Below, piece after piece: positions 5,836 through 8,521 of a stretch of 8,521 bases of DNA. The position numbers and the translations under genes were made by a program. The stretch is from the NCBI GenBank assembly GCA_021443235.1, contig JABUUJ010000005.1, positions 18,702-27,222 of the forward strand, in the 5' to 3' direction. This DNA is from Muribaculaceae bacterium (lineage in GTDB: Bacteria; Bacteroidota; Bacteroidia; Bacteroidales; Muribaculaceae). Position 1 is the stretch's first letter. The number at the start of each line of letters is the position of its first letter. Below the pieces are notes generated by a model. It was not told the DNA's origin. It ran no database searches and worked only from the letters and a program-made list of their open reading frames with translations.

Positions 5836-6672
5836 TCACTCGGCGTTGTCAAAGACCATCGAGAAAAACAGCACGTGATACTCTATGGCGTTGGTCCAGT
5901 AATCCCAGTTGTGGTTGCCGGGGCGCACGGTGTAGTCGTGGTTGACCTTGCGCTCGAGCAATGCCTTGTGCAGCTCGTTGTTGTCGTTATAGAAAAGGTC
6001 GTCGGTGCCGTCATCAATGATGATGTGCTGGCCGGGCTTCAGCTTGTCGAGCTGGCTCATCACTGTGTGCTGCTCCCACAACGCCTTGTTGCTCTCATAT
6101 TTGCCCAAACGCAGGTCAAGTTTCCAGCGGTTGGGGAAGTTGGCAAAGTTCACGCCGCCGCTCATCGAGCCGCACGACCCGAACACCTCAGGGTGACGGA
6201 ACGCATTGTACAACGCTCCGTGGCCGCCCATGCTCAGACCTGTGATGGCGCGGAAAATGGGCTTGCGCAGGGTGCGGTAGTGGGTGTCGACATATTGTGG
6301 CAACTCCTTGCTGATAAAGGTCTCAAACTGGAACGCGGGGTCGATGGGCGAGTCGAGATACCAGCTGTCCTGGCCGTCGGGACACACAAAAATCACCGAC
6401 TTCTCGCTGGCGAGGTCGTCAAGGTCGACTTTCTTGGGCCAGTCGCTGTATTTTCCCCATGCGCCGTGCAACAGGTAAATCACAGGGTACTGCTCGTCTT
6501 GCAGCTCGGCGTCGAAATATTGCTCGGGAACAATCACCACGCACTTGATGTTGCGTCTCATCTTCTCGCTTTTCACCTCGATGGTGTCGCCCTGCGGCCT
6601 TTCGCCAGCGTTCTGCGCCCATGCTGTCGCCACGCCCATAATGACCACAAGCCCCATTATCAACTTTCTCAT
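5836..6672 (-). CDS. Secreted EstA/esterase D-type alpha/beta hydrolase
   Basis: The 278-residue product has a signal peptide (1-20: MRKLI, hydrophobic core, probable cleavage near AWA-Q), so it acts outside the cytoplasm. The rest is an alpha/beta hydrolase of the esterase D family (PF00756 type), with the oxyanion-hole region YLLHG (66-70), nucleophile elbow GLSMGG with Ser147 (145-150), a likely catalytic acid Asp225 in GTDDLFY (222-228), and catalytic His254 in GNHNWDYW (252-259). The complete triad suggests an active carboxylesterase. The family includes tributyrin esterases and acetyl or feruloyl esterases that strip ester groups from plant polysaccharides; the substrate cannot be read from the sequence. 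No glycoside hydrolase or SusCD pair is adjacent. It follows tadA by 160 bp of tandem repeats without an obvious promoter or terminator, so it is probably the last gene of the operon that starts with the BspA-like gene. Confidence 0.92.
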   Translation of the reverse strand: MRKLIMGLVVIMGVATAWAQNAGERPQGDTIEVKSEKMRRNIKCVVIVPEQYFDAELQDEQYPVIYLLHGAWGKYSDWPKKVDLDDLASEKSVIFVCPDGQDSWYLDSPIDPAFQFETFISKELPQYVDTHYRTLRKPIFRAITGLSMGGHGALYNAFRHPEVFGSCGSMSGGVNFANFPNRWKLDLRLGKYESNKALWEQHTVMSQLDKLKPGQHIIIDDGTDDLFYNDNNELHKALLERKVNHDYTVRPGNHNWDYWTNAIEYHVLFFSMVFDNAE

Positions 6673-6683
6673 AAGTTACTTGT

Positions 6684-6753
6684 AATGTTTATAGTTTAAT
6701 GTTTATAGTTTAATGTTTATAGTTTAATGTTTATAGTTTATTGTTTAGGGTTT
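6684..6753. repeat. Tandem 14-bp repeats in the esterase leader
   Basis: Four perfect copies of AATGTTTATAGTTT (6684-6697, 6698-6711, 6712-6725, 6726-6739) are followed by a degenerate fifth (6740-6753). The array ends 11 bp upstream of the esterase ATG. On the minus strand each unit reads AAACTATAAACATT, so the message would carry a long, A-rich, weakly structured leader. The perfect identity of four copies suggests recent expansion and possible length variation between strains. Confidence 0.92.
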
Positions 6754-6770
6754 AGTTAATTTTTCGAGAG

Positions 6771-6830
6771 TGACGATTGTAACGACTGTGACGACTGTAA
6801 CGAGCGGTCAAAGTCAATGTCAATGTCGAA
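6771..6830. repeat. Adjoining 9-bp and 6-bp tandem repeats after tadA
   Basis: Four 9-bp units (6771-6806) alternate TGACGATTG, TAACGACTG, TGACGACTG and TAACGAGCG. Four 6-bp units follow directly (6807-6830): GTCAAA, GTCAAT, GTCAAT, GTCGAA. The block starts two bases below the tadA stop codon. With the 14-bp array it fills most of the 160-bp gap before the esterase. Confidence 0.75.
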
Positions 6831-6832
6831 AA

Positions 6833-7282
6833 CTACCTCTTCTTCTTGAAAAATGTGGTCATCAGCTCGGCGCATTCGGCCTCAAGTACGCCTCCCACAA
6901 TCTCGGTCTTTTTGTGGAACGGATGGTCGCACTGCGTGTGGTAGCCTCGCTTGTCGTCGGCCGCTCCATAGACGATGCGCGAAATCTGGCTCCACCCAAG
7001 TGCGCCGGCACACATTAGGCACGGCTCCACGGTGACGTATAGGGTGCAGTCGGTCAAATATTTGCCACCCAATGTGTTGGCAGCGGCGGTGATGGCCTGC
7101 ATCTCGGCATGTGCGGTGACGTCGGTGAGTGTCTCGGTGAGGTTGTGGCCGCGGGCTATCACCATGCCGTTGTGCACTATAACCGCCCCTATGGGCACTT
7201 CGTCGCGTTCGGCGGCGCGGTGTGCCTCGTCGAGCGCCATGCGCATGAAGCGCTCGTCATTGTTGGGAATCGACAACTTCAT
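6833..7282 (-). CDS. tadA: tRNA-specific adenosine deaminase (A34 to inosine)
   Basis: TadA deaminates the wobble adenosine A34 to inosine in tRNA-Arg(ACG), an essential step for reading CGN arginine codons, in the cytoplasm as a homodimer. The 149-residue length is typical. The zinc and catalytic signature of the cytidine/deoxycytidylate deaminase fold is complete: HAE at 58-60 (zinc-binding His58, proton-shuttle Glu60) and PCLMC at 87-91 (Cys88, Cys91). VPIGAVIV (29-36) and RGHN (44-47) fit the family start and the tRNA-contact Asn. The tail is basic (FFKKKR). I chose the ATG at 7282, which shares one base with the TGA of the upstream gene (TGATG), a classic stop-start overlap for translational coupling. 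An in-frame GTG at 7285 would add one residue. A guanine deaminase or other relative is less likely given the HAE and EPCLMC context. Confidence 0.95.
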   Translation of the reverse strand: MKLSIPNNDERFMRMALDEAHRAAERDEVPIGAVIVHNGMVIARGHNLTETLTDVTAHAEMQAITAAANTLGGKYLTDCTLYVTVEPCLMCAGALGWSQISRIVYGAADDKRGYHTQCDHPFHKKTEIVGGVLEAECAELMTTFFKKKR

Positions 7283-8433
7283 CACACAAGCACTTTCTTC
7301 ACATAGTCGCCCACGATGACGATATACACGCGGTGGCGTGGCAGGTTGGGGATGATGTTGTCGATTGCCGGGCGCTGATAATACAGCTTGCCGTAGCAGT
7401 CATACACTGTCGTCCACTTGCCGTAATTGTCACCGCTGATGTAGATAGTGCCATCGATCACGCTTATCACAGGATGCTCGTCCTCAACTACCTCGGGCAC
7501 AGGCGTTGTGCCTATGGTGACCTCAAATTGGTCTTCGCAGTCGTTAATCAGGTTGGTGGGCACCACGACGTAGGTCGCCGCGTGGTCGGGGATGGCAAAG
7601 TAGTAGTTGGTGGCGGCGGTGAGTGCCATCTCCTCGCCGTCCTCGTCATAGATGCGATAGGCAAGGTTGTTGCCCAGTTCCACCTTCATGAAACTCTCCT
7701 TGAACGGCACGGCCTGCAGCGCCATAGTGATGGAAATCTCCTCGTTGGTCCACAGCGAGAAGGTCTCGGTGTCGCCCCACACGGGGTCTTTGCTATATGC
7801 CGCGGCTGCATCATCGTCGGCGACAATCACGTCAATGCCTTTCATCCCGATGAATATCGCCCAGCCACTGGCGTTGGGCGGCATGGGTGCGGCGCAGTAA
7901 ATCTCAAAGAGACTGTGGCAGTTGTTGAAGCCGTAGGCGTCTATGAGTTTGGTGGTCGACGGCAGGAAAACCGTGCGCAGGTAGGGGCAGCTTTGGAAGG
8001 CTCCGTAGCCTATGGTGGTCACACCCTCTGGCACGGCGATATTCTCGATGGCGGTGCCGGCAAGCATTGTCTTGCTCACCGCCTCCAGATACATGGGCAG
8101 CGTGATGCTGCTCAGCGACTCGGCGTAGGCAAACGCGCTCTCGCCTATCGTGGTCACGGTGTTGGGAATCTGCACCTCGGTCACGCCCGAGCGCTCAAAG
8201 GCGCTGGCGGCGATGCCTGTCACCACATAGTTGCTGCCATTGTGAAACACGCTCTCGGGGATAATCACCACGCCCTTGTAGACGCTTGCGCCATCCACCC
8301 AGGCACGGGCCACCTCCACCTCGTCGTCGCTGGTTACATTATAGTATAGCTCGCCCGCCTTAAAGTCCTGTGCAACAGCGCCAAGCACCGCCGCAACAAC
8401 CGTCATCAGGGCAAAAATATGTCGTTTCATCAT
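7282..8433 (-). CDS. BspA-like leucine-rich repeat surface protein with T9SS-like C-terminal tail
   Basis: The 383-residue product starts with a signal peptide (1-21; MMKRH, hydrophobic core, probable cleavage after AVA). Residues about 55-180 hold five or so BspA/TpLRR-type repeats (LRR_5 pattern), seen in VVTGIAASAFERSGVTEVQIP (in part, 70-90), TTIGESAFAYAESLSSITLP (94-113) and TTIGYGAF (139-146). Residues 205-310 form an unassigned beta-rich region. The last 60 residues (TIYISG 329-334, VYDCYGKLYY 343-352, VYIVIVGDYVKKVLV 369-383) resemble the type A C-terminal sorting domain of type IX secretion substrates, although RHR replaces the usual Gly before VYIV. The protein is probably cell-surface or secreted, and may serve in adhesion or binding, as known for BspA of Tannerella; that role is inferred. 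It has its own promoter and overlaps tadA by one base. Confidence 0.9.
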   Translation of the reverse strand: MMKRHIFALMTVVAAVLGAVAQDFKAGELYYNVTSDDEVEVARAWVDGASVYKGVVIIPESVFHNGSNYVVTGIAASAFERSGVTEVQIPNTVTTIGESAFAYAESLSSITLPMYLEAVSKTMLAGTAIENIAVPEGVTTIGYGAFQSCPYLRTVFLPSTTKLIDAYGFNNCHSLFEIYCAAPMPPNASGWAIFIGMKGIDVIVADDDAAAAYSKDPVWGDTETFSLWTNEEISITMALQAVPFKESFMKVELGNNLAYRIYDEDGEEMALTAATNYYFAIPDHAATYVVVPTNLINDCEDQFEVTIGTTPVPEVVEDEHPVISVIDGTIYISGDNYGKWTTVYDCYGKLYYQRPAIDNIIPNLPRHRVYIVIVGDYVKKVLV

Positions 8434-8456
8434 ATAATAATTAGCTTTTTAACCTA

Positions 8457-8488
8457 CAAAGGTAACACATTATTATTAAATAACCAAG
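8457..8488 (-). promoter_or_regulatory. Promoter of the BspA-like / tadA / esterase operon
   Basis: The minus strand reads TACCTTTG at 8464-8457, a full match to the Bacteroidetes -7 box, with CTTG at 8488-8485 as a -33 box 20 bp upstream. The predicted start leaves a leader of about 17 nt before the ATG at 8433. No further promoter is clear before tadA or the esterase, so this probably drives all three genes. Confidence 0.75.
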
Positions 8489-8521
8489 AAAAAACGCCAC
8501 CCGAGAGTTCATCAAGTTTGT

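Noticed and set aside
7333..8349. Plus-strand open frame opposite the BspA-like gene (338 codons).
   Set aside because: It is a shadow of the repeat protein; it lacks a signal peptide or known motif.

Overview
The window looks like chromosomal DNA of a Bacteroidales bacterium; a Muribaculaceae-like gut lineage is my impression and not proven. The evidence is threefold. Bacteroidetes-type promoter boxes (TAnnTTTG on the reading strand) lie just upstream of pfkA, queA, lysA and the leucine-rich-repeat gene. Start codons lack Shine-Dalgarno sequences. Gene content is typical: a BspA-type repeat protein with a type IX secretion-like tail, a secreted EstA-type esterase, and an Asn/Gly-rich exported protein. 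Coding DNA is fairly GC-rich and intergenic DNA is very AT-rich.

Layout, left to right. Positions 1-144 hold no gene but contain a 15-nt inverted repeat. A strong terminator (145-178) and a helically phased 10-bp tandem repeat (201-270) follow the 3' end of pfkA (283-1263, minus). Next comes a minus-strand pair: an exported low-complexity protein of unknown function (1422-2639), ending at its own terminator (1345-1385), preceded by queA (2709-3941). queA and lysA (4123-5274, plus) diverge from a shared 180-bp promoter region. Between lysA and the convergent esterase lies about 560 bp without a protein gene. It holds three abutting hairpins and a terminator-like hairpin (5416-5590), best read as an unannotated plus-strand structured RNA. 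The right part is a probable minus-strand operon: BspA-like surface protein (7282-8433), tadA (6833-7282, overlapping by one base at TGATG) and a secreted esterase (5836-6672), ending at a strong terminator (5762-5793). The tadA-esterase gap is packed with three tandem-repeat families of 6, 9 and 14 bp.

Functionally the window mixes housekeeping genes (glycolysis, diaminopimelate/lysine synthesis, queuosine and inosine modification of tRNA) with exported proteins. Two tRNA wobble-modification genes (queA, tadA) are present but in separate transcription units. No mobile element, CRISPR array, tRNA or rRNA is visible. The items most worth following up are the structured RNA candidate, the phased 10-bp dyad array after pfkA, and the repeat-filled leader of the esterase gene.
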